A DNA stretch of 64,000 bases, from assembly GCF_003815875.1 (NCBI RefSeq), contig NZ_CP033924.1:2170001-2234000 (forward strand), in the 5' to 3' direction. Shown piece after piece: positions 10,184 through 19,198 of this stretch. Within the stretch, counting starts at the first letter, position 1. Each line of letters starts with the position of its first letter. A program made the translations under genes and the position numbers. Below the pieces are notes generated by a model that was not told where the DNA came from, did no database searches, and saw only the letters and a list, made by a program, of their open reading frames with translations. The DNA comes from Chryseobacterium lactis (GTDB lineage: Bacteria > Bacteroidota > Bacteroidia > Flavobacteriales > Weeksellaceae).

Positions 10184-10740
10184 TATTTTACCGCATTTTT
10201 TTGTTTCTCGGATTGTCTTGTCGTGATGTCAATCCTTTCATTTATTTTTTCAACTAATTTATCTTTTCCGTAAATGAAAGATCCTCTGTTGGTTTCTACG
10301 TCTACCAATCTGTCGGTAAGATAGATGGCAGATTTAGGACAAGCCTCCTCACACATACCACAGAAAATACATCTTAGCATATTGATTTCATATACTGAAG
10401 CATACTTTTCTTCTCTGTAAAGGCCTTTTTCCTCTTTAGTTCTTTCAGAAGCAGTCATTGTAATGGCTTCTGCAGGACAAGCTACCGCACAAAGTCCACA
10501 AGCAGTACATCTTTCTCTGCCTTCTTCGTCTCTTTTCAAAACGTGCTGACCTCTCCAGATAGTCGTTCTTGGCTTCTGTACTTCCGGATACGAATATACT
10601 GCGGGAGCACCTTTTATCACGGTTCTTACAGCGTGCTTAAATGTAATCCCCATCCCTGTAAAGATCGCAGGCAGGTAGATTTTTTCAGCAAGGGTCATTT
10701 CTTTATTGGAAACAACTTTTGATCTGTTTGTAAGTTTCAT
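10183..10740 (-). CDS. nuoI: NADH-quinone oxidoreductase subunit I
   Basis: Peripheral-arm subunit (185 residues) holding clusters N6a and N6b. Two CxxCxxCxxxCP motifs are visible, CTACGLCAVACPAEAI and CIFCGMCEEACPKSAI. It passes electrons toward NuoB. A 124-bp spacer with a long palindrome separates it from nuoH, whereas it overlaps nuoJ by one base. Confidence 0.97.
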   Translation of the reverse strand: MKLTNRSKVVSNKEMTLAEKIYLPAIFTGMGITFKHAVRTVIKGAPAVYSYPEVQKPRTTIWRGQHVLKRDEEGRERCTACGLCAVACPAEAITMTASERTKEEKGLYREEKYASVYEINMLRCIFCGMCEEACPKSAIYLTDRLVDVETNRGSFIYGKDKLVEKINERIDITTRQSEKQKNAVK

Positions 10741-10824
10741 TTAATTATAGATATTAGATGTTAGACACCAGATTTTAGACTAATCTTGTCTGCTATCTTA
10801 ATTTTTAATATTCAATATTCACAC

Positions 10825-10857
10825 AAACCTAACAGGTTTTTAAAAACTGTTAGGTTT
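10825..10857. repeat. Palindrome in the nuoH-nuoI spacer
   Basis: 11-bp arms (10825-10835 and 10847-10857) reading AAACCTAACAG and its complement, with further T/A pairing inside the loop. There is no long T run after it, so it looks more like a dispersed palindromic repeat of flavobacterial genomes than a terminator. The surrounding spacer (10741-10864) also has tandem variants of TAGATNTTAGA. Confidence 0.7.
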
Positions 10858-10864
10858 AGATAAT

Positions 10865-11929
10865 TTAATTTCCAAACGCTAAAATTACAGCTCCTGTAAT
10901 TAATAGGTTTACTAATGCCATCGGGATTAATGTTTTCCATCCTAAGTGCATTAACTGGTCATATCTGAATCTTGGAAGCGTCCATCTGATCCACATGAAG
11001 ATCAGAATTCCGATTACCGTTTTCGTTAAGAATGCTACGATACTTAAGATTCCTGCAATGTTTTCACCCCAATGTTGAGTTACCCATTCAATACCAGGAT
11101 AGTTGTAACCTCCGAAGAAAAGAACCACCATGAAAGCATTGGAAATGAACATGTTCACATATTCTCCGAACATATATAATCCTAATTTCATGGAAGAGTA
11201 TTCTGTAGAGTATCCTGTTACCAATTCAGATTCACACTCAGGTAAATCGAATGGGTGTCTGTTGGTTTCAGCCAAAGCTGCTACAAAGAAAACAAGGAAA
11301 GCAACCGGCTGATAGAAAATATTCCAGTTCATCCCGGAAACCCAAGGAATAATTCCCCATAATTTTCCGTGAGTCTGGTTTTCAGTAATTACTTTTAGAT
11401 CCAAGCTTCCAGCCATCATAATGATAGAAAGAAGTGCTAATCCCATTGCCAGTTCATAAGAAATCATCTGAGAAGAAGCACGGATAGCACCTAGTAATGA
11501 ATATTTGTTGTTCGAAGCCCAACCTCCGATCATAATTCCGTAAACCCCGATTGAAGCCATTCCGATGATGAAAAGTACACCAACGTCAATGTTAGCCACC
11601 TGAAGATCAAAAGAAGTACCTGCAATATTTAAACTTTTACCCCAAGGAATTACTGCTCCTGTGATTAATGAAATAAACATTACTAAAGCCGGTCCCAACA
11701 CGAAAAGGAATTTTTCAGCATTGGCAGGCGTAAAGTCTTCCTTAAAGAAGAATTTTCCACCGTCAGCAAGAGGTTGCAGCAATCCGAAAGGTCCAGCTCT
11801 GTTAGGACCAATTCTATCCTGCATGATAGAGGCAACTTTTCTTTCCGCCCAGGTAGAGTAGGCTGCAATCGTTAATGACAGCAGGAAAAGTGCTAGTACA
11901 AGTATAAGTTTAAATGTAAGTAAATCCAT
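10865..11929 (-). CDS. nuoH: NADH-quinone oxidoreductase subunit H
   Basis: Eight-helix membrane subunit (354 residues) that forms the quinone-binding channel and the joint to the peripheral arm. Conserved loop motifs are visible: RIGPNRAGPFGLLQPLADG near residue 40 and AETNRHPFDLPECESELVTG in the middle. Family-typical length. Confidence 0.97.
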   Translation of the reverse strand: MDLLTFKLILVLALFLLSLTIAAYSTWAERKVASIMQDRIGPNRAGPFGLLQPLADGGKFFFKEDFTPANAEKFLFVLGPALVMFISLITGAVIPWGKSLNIAGTSFDLQVANIDVGVLFIIGMASIGVYGIMIGGWASNNKYSLLGAIRASSQMISYELAMGLALLSIIMMAGSLDLKVITENQTHGKLWGIIPWVSGMNWNIFYQPVAFLVFFVAALAETNRHPFDLPECESELVTGYSTEYSSMKLGLYMFGEYVNMFISNAFMVVLFFGGYNYPGIEWVTQHWGENIAGILSIVAFLTKTVIGILIFMWIRWTLPRFRYDQLMHLGWKTLIPMALVNLLITGAVILAFGN

Positions 11930-12042
11930 TTTATTGTTATAGATGTTAGAAGTTATGAAGATGGGAGCTGGAAGACGGAAGTTATAGTCACATCACCGGA
12001 ATCTCTCATTTTCAAATTAACTCATTATCAAATTTTCAAATT
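11930..12042. repeat. Low-complexity spacer between nuoG and nuoH
   Basis: A 113-bp gap containing TATAGATGTTAGAAGTTATGA, resembling the start of the nuoH-nuoI spacer, and an AT-rich part near nuoG. No gene or clear terminator is seen. Confidence 0.4.
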
Positions 12043-13041
12043 TTATTTTTCGTCTTTTTCACTGATCTCCTTGGCACCAGGATTATCAATCATTATCAAT
12101 TCGTCTTTTGGCTTCTGGTAATGATTCAATGAAATGACAGAGTGTCTGTCGATATGTCTAGGACCTTCGATATTCCAGTCTGACAATGCTTTTCTTTCGA
12201 AACGGCATGTATCACAGATGAATTCTTCAACTTCACCCCACTGGTCTTTTCTTGCAGTTACCCTTACAATTTCGTCACCTTTCATCCAAACAACAGCTTT
12301 CCCGGAACATTTATCACATTTACAAGTAGCATTCATTGGTTTAGTGAACCATACTCTGCTTGCAAAACGGGATGTTCTGTCTGTTAATGCTCCTACAGGA
12401 CAAACGTCGATAACGTTTCCAATGAAGTCATTATCTAAAGCCTTATTTAAATAGGTAGAAATTTCAGCATGATCTCCTCTGAAAAGAATTCCGTGCTCTC
12501 TTTCACCTGTTAATTGGTTGGCTGCTAATACGCATCTTGCACAAAGAATACAACGGTTCATGTTCAGTTTGATGTTCGGTCCAAGATCATCAGCTTCGTA
12601 AGTATTTCTTTCGAATTCTGTTCTAGTCTCAAGGTTTCCGTGCTCATATCCAAGATCCTGAAGATGGCATTCACCGGCCTGATCACAAACAGGACAGTCT
12701 AGCGGGTGATTAACCAATAAGAATTCGGTAACCGCTTTTCTTCCTTCCTGAGCTTTCTCAGAAGTAAGGTTTTTTACTTCCATACCATCCATAACGTTGG
12801 TTCTGCAACTTGCAACCAATTTCGGCATAGGACGGGGATCAGCTTCAGATCCTTTAGAAACTTCTACAAGACAAGTTCTGCATCTTCCTCCACTGGTTTC
12901 TAACTTGCTGTAGTAGCACATCGCAGGAGGTACAGATTTACCACCGATTTGTCTCGCAGCTTCCAGAATAGAAGTACCAGGCAAAACTTCAGCAGTCTGT
13001 CCGTCTATAGTTATTTTGAATTTTTTAACTTCTTCGCTCAT
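12043..13041 (-). CDS. nuoG: Short NADH-quinone oxidoreductase subunit G (2Fe-2S/4Fe-4S electron carrier)
   Basis: Peripheral-arm iron-sulfur subunit of complex I, only 332 residues against roughly 800-900 in Escherichia coli and Thermus. The N-terminal ferredoxin-like domain keeps the N1b ligands (CYYSKLETSGGRCRTC), and HPLDCPVCDQAGEC fits N5. NRCILCARC plus a later VCPVG fits N4. A further CKCDKC...CDTC group begins the molybdopterin-like domain, but the protein then ends. The loss of the large C-terminal domain is clean, with a normal stop. I believe short NuoG is usual in flavobacteria, so this is probably not a local truncation. Confidence 0.92.
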   Translation of the reverse strand: MSEEVKKFKITIDGQTAEVLPGTSILEAARQIGGKSVPPAMCYYSKLETSGGRCRTCLVEVSKGSEADPRPMPKLVASCRTNVMDGMEVKNLTSEKAQEGRKAVTEFLLVNHPLDCPVCDQAGECHLQDLGYEHGNLETRTEFERNTYEADDLGPNIKLNMNRCILCARCVLAANQLTGEREHGILFRGDHAEISTYLNKALDNDFIGNVIDVCPVGALTDRTSRFASRVWFTKPMNATCKCDKCSGKAVVWMKGDEIVRVTARKDQWGEVEEFICDTCRFERKALSDWNIEGPRHIDRHSVISLNHYQKPKDELIMIDNPGAKEISEKDEK

Positions 13042-13082
13042 ATTATATGCTTTAAGCTTTATGCGTTAAGCAACAGGCTTTG

Positions 13083-13958
13083 TTATTTATATTTTTTCGT
13101 ATTAAATGTATATCCAACTCCCGCCATAACCTGTCCGAAAACAAAATCCTGCTGGGCTTTGTCTGGTTTATTATTCAATGTGGTTTTAATATCCCACATG
13201 TTAATATAACCGGCTTTTCCTTCTACTCTTACCATCCAGTGGTTCCACAAAACTAAGTTAAGACTGGCTCTTACGTCAGTTCCCATACCTGCTACATGAA
13301 AACGGTCACTTCTTTCATTACCAAAAAGCTTTATATTACTTTTTGGAAACATTACCCCGATTCCGGCACCATAAGACCAGACTAAGTCAACATTTTTTTT
13401 GTTGATCAGACTTTGATACCTTTCCAGACCTAAGTTTTCATAATTAAGTCCGTCTGTATGTTCAAAAGTAAGGAACTTCTCATCTGCAAGATTTACCTGC
13501 CCGTTCTGTACCATTCCGGCATATTCAGGATCTGAAATATGTCCCTTGAAATTAACAGTCTGGTTCTGATCCATCACATACTTCATATGGTCAATTCCAA
13601 GGACAAGTGCTAAATTATCTTTAATAAAATATCCTGCTCTGAAATTGTACTGAACTACCGTAAACCATCCCGGATTAATGTAAACAATACCAAATTTTGT
13701 TGGCCTATCCTGAGCAGTTACATTATTCAGTTGAAAATCATAACCATTTCCTTTGAAACGAATATCAGAATTACTGAATATTGCCCTGTTCCATCCAAAG
13801 AAAACAAACATCTGTCCCTTTTTACTCAAAGGTTCAGGTTTCTTAACAGAAGTGGTTTCAAACGAATCCATGCTTCTATCTATCAAAGTATCTTTTTCCT
13901 TTTTTTGTCCGAAAACTAAACTCGACATCATTAAGCCGACAACCAATAACTTTTTCAT
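13083..13958 (-). CDS. Predicted outer-membrane beta-barrel protein inside the nuo operon
   Basis: A 291-residue protein with a signal peptide (MKKLLVVGLMMSSLVFGQ) followed by a short polar linker and then alternating strands that look like a small beta-barrel (YNFRAGYFIKDNLALVLG, ASLNLVLWNHWMVRVEG, VMAGVGYTFNTKKYK). It is not a known complex I subunit. It lies directly downstream of nuoF (the nuoF stop at 13959 abuts its start at 13958) and 41 bp before nuoG, so it is co-transcribed with them. Function unknown; it may simply use the operon for expression. Confidence 0.75.
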   Translation of the reverse strand: MKKLLVVGLMMSSLVFGQKKEKDTLIDRSMDSFETTSVKKPEPLSKKGQMFVFFGWNRAIFSNSDIRFKGNGYDFQLNNVTAQDRPTKFGIVYINPGWFTVVQYNFRAGYFIKDNLALVLGIDHMKYVMDQNQTVNFKGHISDPEYAGMVQNGQVNLADEKFLTFEHTDGLNYENLGLERYQSLINKKNVDLVWSYGAGIGVMFPKSNIKLFGNERSDRFHVAGMGTDVRASLNLVLWNHWMVRVEGKAGYINMWDIKTTLNNKPDKAQQDFVFGQVMAGVGYTFNTKKYK

Positions 13959-15317
13959 TTACGCGTTTTTTTCAACGGCCGGAATAGGATCTGCATAATG
14001 TGCTAATCCATAGTTTTGAGTTTGAGACAACTCAGGGTTTTTCACGTGCCACTCAAATTCATCTCTGAAGTGACGGATTGCTGCTGCAACCGGCCAAGCT
14101 GCGGCATCACCTAATGGACAGATCGTGTTTCCTTCGATTTTTCTCTGAATATCCCAAAGTAGATCGATATCTTCCATTTTTCCTTCTCCTTTCTCAATTT
14201 TTTTCAAAATCTTGTACATCCATCCTGTACCTTCACGGCAAGGGGTACATTGTCCACAACTTTCGTGATTGTAGAATCTTGCTAAAGTCATTGTGTGATC
14301 TACAATACACTGATCTTCATCCAACACGATGAAACCTCCTGAACCCATCATTGTTCCGGTAGCAAAACCACCATCTGCTAATGATTCATAGTTCATATAT
14401 CTTGGCTCTCCGTTCACGGTTCTCAACAATAAGTTTGCTGGAACGATTGGAACAGAACTTCCTCCAGGAATACAAGCCTTTAATTTTTTACCGTCTTTAA
14501 TACCACCGCAATATTCATCTGAGTAGATGAATTCTTCTACAGTGATGGTCATATCAATTTCGTATACCCCCGGTTTGTTGATGTTTCCACAAGCAGAAAT
14601 CAATTTCGTACCTGTAGATCTTCCTACCCCGATTTTAGCATACTCAGCACCTGTAATATCAATGATTGGAACGATTGCTGCAATAGACTCAACATTGTTT
14701 ACTACCGTTGGTCTTTCCCAAAGACCTTTTACCGCCGGGAATGGTGGTTTTAATCTTGGGTTACCTCTTTTTCCTTCAAGGGATTCAAGCAATGCAGTTT
14801 CCTCACCACAGATGTATGCTCCACCTCCTCTCTGAACATAAATTTCACAATCGAAACCTGTTCCAAGGATATTTTTACCTAAAAACCCTGCTGCTTTGGC
14901 TTCTTCAATTGCTTCTTCTAAAATATCAGGAATCCAGGAATACTCTCCACGGATGTAGATATAAGAAACATTTGAACCTAAACAGTAAGATGAGATCAGC
15001 ATTCCTTCAATCAATAAATGAGGAAGGAATTCCATTAAATATCTGTCCTTGAATGTTCCAGGCTCAGATTCATCTGCATTTACCACAAGGTGTCTTGGAA
15101 CGCCCTCTGGTTTTGCCAAAAAGCTCCATTTCATCCCTGTTGGAAATCCGGCTCCACCACGTCCTCTTAGTCCTGAAGCTTTTACTTCTTCAAGAATTTC
15201 ATCAGGAGTCATCTTCAAGGCTTTTTCTGCCGCTGTGTAACCTCCCTGTTTACGGTACGTTTCAAAGTAGCGAATACCTTCTATATGTGCGTCTTTAAGT
15301 AAAAGTTTTTTACTCAT
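13959..15317 (-). CDS. nuoF: NADH-quinone oxidoreductase subunit F (NADH-binding flavoprotein)
   Basis: Binds NADH and FMN and the 4Fe-4S cluster N3 (452 residues), the entry point of electrons in complex I. GRGGAGFPTGMKWSF is the nucleotide/flavin loop, and RGGGAYICGEETALLESLEG is the second signature. ESCGQCTPCREG plus the later cysteine in NTICPLGD hold N3. Works as a unit with NuoE. Confidence 0.97.
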   Translation of the reverse strand: MSKKLLLKDAHIEGIRYFETYRKQGGYTAAEKALKMTPDEILEEVKASGLRGRGGAGFPTGMKWSFLAKPEGVPRHLVVNADESEPGTFKDRYLMEFLPHLLIEGMLISSYCLGSNVSYIYIRGEYSWIPDILEEAIEEAKAAGFLGKNILGTGFDCEIYVQRGGGAYICGEETALLESLEGKRGNPRLKPPFPAVKGLWERPTVVNNVESIAAIVPIIDITGAEYAKIGVGRSTGTKLISACGNINKPGVYEIDMTITVEEFIYSDEYCGGIKDGKKLKACIPGGSSVPIVPANLLLRTVNGEPRYMNYESLADGGFATGTMMGSGGFIVLDEDQCIVDHTMTLARFYNHESCGQCTPCREGTGWMYKILKKIEKGEGKMEDIDLLWDIQRKIEGNTICPLGDAAAWPVAAAIRHFRDEFEWHVKNPELSQTQNYGLAHYADPIPAVEKNA

Positions 15318-15395
15318 TGTTTATTATGCTTTTAGCGTTCAGCTATTGGCTCGTGGCTTTTAGCTTATGGCTATTTTTAATGTGTTAAAATTTAT
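15318..15395. repeat. GGCTTTTAGC-type spacer between nuoE and nuoF
   Basis: A 78-bp gap with imperfect repeats of TAGCTTATGGCT, CAGCTATTGGCT and GTGGCTTTTAGC. The same family of words fills the nuoC-nuoD gap at 17257-17318. Confidence 0.5.
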
Positions 15396-15905
15396 TTAGT
15401 CTAAAGCAAGTTGTCCCTGTCTGCAAAGATCAAGGATTTCATCTACTTTTTCTATCGTTAAATTTTCATGAAAGAATTTTCCAAGCTGTAGCATGGGTGC
15501 GTATCCGCATGCTCCAAGACATTCAGCTGGCTTTAAGGTGAACATACCGTCTTCAGTAGTTTCCCCATCCTTAATGTTCAGTTTGGTTCTGATATGGTCA
15601 AGGATTTTTTCGCTTCCACAAACCATACAAGGTCCTGTTCTGCAAACTTCCAAAACATATTTACCTACCGGCTTCATGTTGAACATCGTATAGAAAGTAG
15701 CCACTTCATATACTTCGATCGGTTTGATACTTAATAGTCCGGCAACATAATCCATCACAGGAACATCTAACCATCCTCCGAATTCTTTCTGTGCCAAGTG
15801 AAGTACGGGAAGAAGAGCAGATTTCTGTCTTCCTTCAGGATATCTTGCGATAATTTTGTGTACCTGTGCTAAACTTTCCGGTTTAAAAGCTATTGTTTCG
15901 CTCAT
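15396..15905 (-). CDS. nuoE: NADH-quinone oxidoreductase subunit E (2Fe-2S)
   Basis: Thioredoxin-fold subunit of complex I carrying cluster N1a (169 residues). The four ligands are in CRTGPC and ECLGAC, with the usual order and spacing. Helical N-terminal half, ferredoxin-like C-terminal half. Standard position before nuoF. Confidence 0.97.
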   Translation of the reverse strand: MSETIAFKPESLAQVHKIIARYPEGRQKSALLPVLHLAQKEFGGWLDVPVMDYVAGLLSIKPIEVYEVATFYTMFNMKPVGKYVLEVCRTGPCMVCGSEKILDHIRTKLNIKDGETTEDGMFTLKPAECLGACGYAPMLQLGKFFHENLTIEKVDEILDLCRQGQLALD

Positions 15906-16032
15906 TTTTTATCTAAGATTAAAGAACATTAAAAAAAGAGAATAGACTCTGAAATTCGTGTTCTAAATTCGTTTTATATTGGGTGAAGAAAGTCTATTAT
16001 CTTTTCTTCTATTATCTTTTTAGTCTAATCTA

Positions 16033-17256
16033 TTATGCGTCTAATTCTCCCGCAATAATATTCATACTACACATCGTTACAATAGCATCTGAAATTACAG
16101 AACCTGTAATCATTTCAGGATATGCCTGATAGTAGATGAAACATGGTCTTCTGAAGTGAAGTCTGTAAGGACTTCTTCCTCCGTCACTCACAAGATAGAA
16201 ACCTAATTCTCCGTTTCCACCTTCTACAGCATGGTAAACTTCTCCTTTCGGTACATCAGTTTCTCCCATTACAATTTTGAAATGGTAGATCAATGCTTCC
16301 ATTTTCTGATATACATCTGCCTTTTCAGGAAGATAGAAATCAGGAACATCCGCGTGGAATGGTCCTTCCGGAAGGTTTTCGTATGCTTGTTTGATGATTT
16401 TAAGTGATTCCCAGATTTCCTGTTGACGAACCATGAAACGGTCGTAAGTATCTCCTGAAGTTCCTACAGGAATAATAAAGTCGAAATCTTCGTATGATGA
16501 ATAAGGCTGTGCAACTCTCACATCGTAATCTACGCCTGCTGCACGTAAGTTTGGACCTGTGAAACCATAGCTTAATGCTCTTTCGGCAGAAATAGCTCCT
16601 GTACCAATGGTTCTGTCCATGAAAATCCTGTTTCTTTCTAATAAAGTACCGAATTCTTTAAATCTTCCAGGGAAGGTTTTTAAGAAGTCCTGTAATAACT
16701 CATGGAATTTAGGTGTGAAATCTCTTTCGAACCCTCCGATTCTTCCCATATTGGTGGTCATCCTCGCTCCGCAAATCTGCTCATACATATCGTAAATACG
16801 TTCTCTTTCGATGAACATATACGTAAGACCTGTAATCGCTCCTGAGTCCATTCCGGTTACCCCGTTACAGATCAGGTGGTCACCGATTCTTGCTAATTCC
16901 ATTAAGATAACACGCATATAGTCTACACGCTTAGGAACTTCAACGCCAATCAGCTTCTCAACTGTCATGTGCCAACCCAAATTGTTGATGGGTGCAGAAC
17001 AGTAATTCATACGGTCAGTAAGGGTGGTGATCTGAGAATAGTTTCTTCTTTCAGAAATTTTTTCAAATGCTCTGTGGATATATCCTACCGTTTGCTCAGC
17101 GTGAAGGATTCTTTCTCCATCCATCGTTAAGATATTCTGGAAAATCCCGTGGGTAGCAGGGTGGGTAGGTCCTAAATTGAGGGTGTATAATTGTCCGTCA
17201 ATCTGTTCCTTACTTTCGTACTGGTTTAGTATATTAGATAATGAGTTATCTTTCAT
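16033..17256 (-). CDS. nuoD: NADH-quinone oxidoreductase subunit D
   Basis: The 49-kDa-type subunit (407 residues), derived from the hydrogenase large subunit, forming the quinone-reduction site with NuoB. LNLGPTHPATHG near residue 27 holds the conserved histidines of the quinone site. It is not fused to NuoC here. Spacers of 127 bp and 62 bp separate it from nuoE and nuoC. Confidence 0.97.
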   Translation of the reverse strand: MKDNSLSNILNQYESKEQIDGQLYTLNLGPTHPATHGIFQNILTMDGERILHAEQTVGYIHRAFEKISERRNYSQITTLTDRMNYCSAPINNLGWHMTVEKLIGVEVPKRVDYMRVILMELARIGDHLICNGVTGMDSGAITGLTYMFIERERIYDMYEQICGARMTTNMGRIGGFERDFTPKFHELLQDFLKTFPGRFKEFGTLLERNRIFMDRTIGTGAISAERALSYGFTGPNLRAAGVDYDVRVAQPYSSYEDFDFIIPVGTSGDTYDRFMVRQQEIWESLKIIKQAYENLPEGPFHADVPDFYLPEKADVYQKMEALIYHFKIVMGETDVPKGEVYHAVEGGNGELGFYLVSDGGRSPYRLHFRRPCFIYYQAYPEMITGSVISDAIVTMCSMNIIAGELDA

Positions 17257-17318
17257 AATGATTGCTTTTAGCTATTTGCTTCCGGCTATTGGCTAGCAGC
17301 CATTGGCCATTCGCTTTT
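17257..17318. repeat. GGCTATTGGC-type spacer between nuoC and nuoD
   Basis: A 62-bp spacer made of near-copies of GCTATTTGCT, GGCTATTGGC and GCCATTGGCC. Similar words occur at 15318-15395 and more weakly at 13042-13082. No gene. Confidence 0.5.
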
Positions 17319-17813
17319 TTATCTTCCGAACATATTATCATCCTTATCGGTTCTTGTACCGTCTTCAAGGCGATATTCCTTCAACATTGGATGGTATCCC
17401 AGATCTTCCATATTCAGGATAGGTCTCAAATCCGGATGTCCTTTAAATTTAATTCCATAGAAATCAAAAGTTTCTCTTTCCATCCAGTTGGCACCCGCAA
17501 ATAAATCTACAAGAGAATCTACTTCGATATTTTCTCTGGACATAAAGATTTTCAGACGTAATCTTACATTGGTCATCATATTATGCAAATGATACACAAC
17601 TCCTATTTCCTTTTCCGGAAATTCAGGATAATGAATTCCACAGATATCGGTAAGGAAATTAAATTCCAATGATGAATCTTTAAGATAGTGAATGATTTTC
17701 TTGATATCTTCTTTCTTTACTTCAATAGTCAGCATCCCGTAAGGTTCTGAGCTTGAAATAACAGATTCCGGAAATTCTCTCGTGATTGCTTCTAATACAA
17801 ATTCGTTCGTCAT
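17319..17813 (-). CDS. nuoC: NADH-quinone oxidoreductase subunit C
   Basis: The 30-kDa-type accessory subunit of the peripheral arm (164 residues), packing against NuoD. The conserved ERETFDFYGIKFKGHPDLR signature and a C-terminal DGTRTDKDDNMF tail are present. It follows nuoB by 6 bp. Confidence 0.96.
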   Translation of the reverse strand: MTNEFVLEAITREFPESVISSSEPYGMLTIEVKKEDIKKIIHYLKDSSLEFNFLTDICGIHYPEFPEKEIGVVYHLHNMMTNVRLRLKIFMSRENIEVDSLVDLFAGANWMERETFDFYGIKFKGHPDLRPILNMEDLGYHPMLKEYRLEDGTRTDKDDNMFGR

Positions 17814-17819
17814 TTCCGT

Positions 17820-18380
17820 TTAGTTGCTTATGTTGTAAGAATCTAATAACTTCTGGTATTCAGGCATATCTCTTCTTCTGATGCTTTCGCTTTCTGCAAG
17901 AGCCTGTACCTGCATTACTCCTTCAATGATCTGTTCAGGTCTTGGAGGACATCCCGGAACGTATACGTCTACCGGAATAATTTTATCAATTCCCTGAAGT
18001 ACGGAATAGGTATCAAAAATACCACCGCTAGAAGCACAAGCTCCAACGGCTACCACCCATTTGGGTTCAGCCATCTGAGTGTATACTTCTTTTAGGACTG
18101 GTCCTAATTTCTTTGATATAGTTCCGCAAACCATCAGCATATCTGCTTGTCTTGGGGAGAAAGAGTTTCTTTCCATACCAAATCTTGAAGCATCATAAGT
18201 AGGGTTCAGGGTAGCCATAAACTCGATACCACAACAAGAGGTAGCAAATGGTAATGGCCAAAGTGAAAACTTTCTTGCCATCCCGATTACACTGCTCAGT
18301 TTTGTTGCGAAAAACCCTTCTCCTTCATAGCCTTCGGGAGCAGGTGCATCTGTTCTTATTACTGGTTTTTTATCTGACAT
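17820..18380 (-). CDS. nuoB: NADH-quinone oxidoreductase subunit B (cluster N2)
   Basis: Holds the terminal 4Fe-4S cluster N2 that reduces quinone (186 residues). Ligands are seen as the tandem cysteines of ATSCCGIEFMA, the cysteine in VGACASSGG and the one in VPGCPPRPE. Standard length and position. Confidence 0.97.
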   Translation of the reverse strand: MSDKKPVIRTDAPAPEGYEGEGFFATKLSSVIGMARKFSLWPLPFATSCCGIEFMATLNPTYDASRFGMERNSFSPRQADMLMVCGTISKKLGPVLKEVYTQMAEPKWVVAVGACASSGGIFDTYSVLQGIDKIIPVDVYVPGCPPRPEQIIEGVMQVQALAESESIRRRDMPEYQKLLDSYNISN

Positions 18381-18458
18381 TTTCTTTGATTTTTGATTTT
18401 GAATTATAAATGCTGGATTATTGATTCAAAACCCATCATTCAAAATTCATAATTTACT

Positions 18459-18830
18459 TTATTTATCCCAATCTAACGCACCACGTTTCCAAACATAGAA
18501 AAACGCCATGAAGAAGATGGCCACGAATGTAAGTACTGCCAGGAATCCTTCCATGCCGAATTCTCTGAAGTTTACCGCGTAGGGATAAAAAAATACGATT
18601 TCAATATCGAATAGTACAAACAATACCGCAGTCAGGAAGTACTTGATAGAAAACGGTGTTCTTGCATTTCCTTCACTAGGAACTCCACATTCCCAGCTTT
18701 GGTTTTTCACAGAGTTTCCTTTTTTCTGTTGTGGCCCCAGGAAATGTGCCCCAAGCAAAGAAACAGCTACAAATCCTACTGCTACACCAGCCTGGATAAG
18801 GATTGGAATATAACTTTCAGGTAAATTCAT
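18459..18830 (-). CDS. nuoA: NADH-quinone oxidoreductase subunit A
   Basis: Three-helix membrane subunit (123 residues) at the quinone-channel end of complex I and the first gene of the operon. The TM1-TM2 loop contains the typical YECG-like QSWECGVPSEG with its conserved cysteine, and TM2 has FDIEIVFFYPYAV. A good -7 box lies 24 bp upstream. Confidence 0.97.
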   Translation of the reverse strand: MNLPESYIPILIQAGVAVGFVAVSLLGAHFLGPQQKKGNSVKNQSWECGVPSEGNARTPFSIKYFLTAVLFVLFDIEIVFFYPYAVNFREFGMEGFLAVLTFVAIFFMAFFYVWKRGALDWDK

Positions 18831-18853
18831 TTTTGCATTATTATCTCAATTTG

Positions 18854-18861
18854 CAAATTTA
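18854..18861 (-). promoter_or_regulatory. -7 box of the nuo operon promoter
   Basis: Minus-strand TAAATTTG fits TAnnTTTG. Transcription would start near 18847, leaving a leader of about 17 nt before nuoA. No clear -33 box at the ideal distance. Confidence 0.5.
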
Positions 18862-18952
18862 GCGAATAAACAAGAAAGCATGAAATTTATGAGCTTAAAA
18901 GTCGGATGAAAATTAGGAAAACCGATAATTTAGAATCAATAAAAATAACAGG

Positions 18953-19129
18953 TTATTTCTTCATTTTTTTAAGGAGAGTGTAGGCCATAAATGAAATATA
19001 TCCAAAAAGGAGACTGGCGAAAACAATATTGATCAGCGTATTTGTTTTGTCATCCGGTGACTGAAAAAAGAAATTATACACGATAAATCCGGCGATTAAA
19101 ACGGCAAAAATGATAAGCTGTGGCTTCAT
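18953..19129 (-). CDS. Small two-helix membrane protein
   Basis: A 58-residue frame with ATG at 19127-19129 and TAA at 18953-18955. It begins MKPQLIIFAVLIAGFIVYNF, which is a clear membrane helix. A short polar loop follows (QSPDDKTNT), then a second helix (INIVFASLLFGYISFMAYTL) and a basic tail KKMKK. The topology and codon use look genuine. It is upstream of nuoA on the same strand but separated by about 120 bp and the nuo promoter, so it is probably its own unit. Function unknown. Confidence 0.7.
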   Translation of the reverse strand: MKPQLIIFAVLIAGFIVYNFFFQSPDDKTNTLINIVFASLLFGYISFMAYTLLKKMKK

Positions 19130-19198
19130 GAGGTGAAAGTGTTTGAGGGTGGGAGAGTTTTAGAGTGAAGGAGTAAAGTTGTACTTACTCATCATTCA

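Noticed and set aside
10825..10857. Terminator inside the nuo operon
   Set aside because: The palindrome has no following T run and would cut the operon before nuoI-N; a dispersed repeat fits better.
4409..15317. Long open frames antisense to the nuo genes
   Set aside because: They follow the codon bias of the real genes on the opposite strand, have no promoter or family match and are not credible genes.
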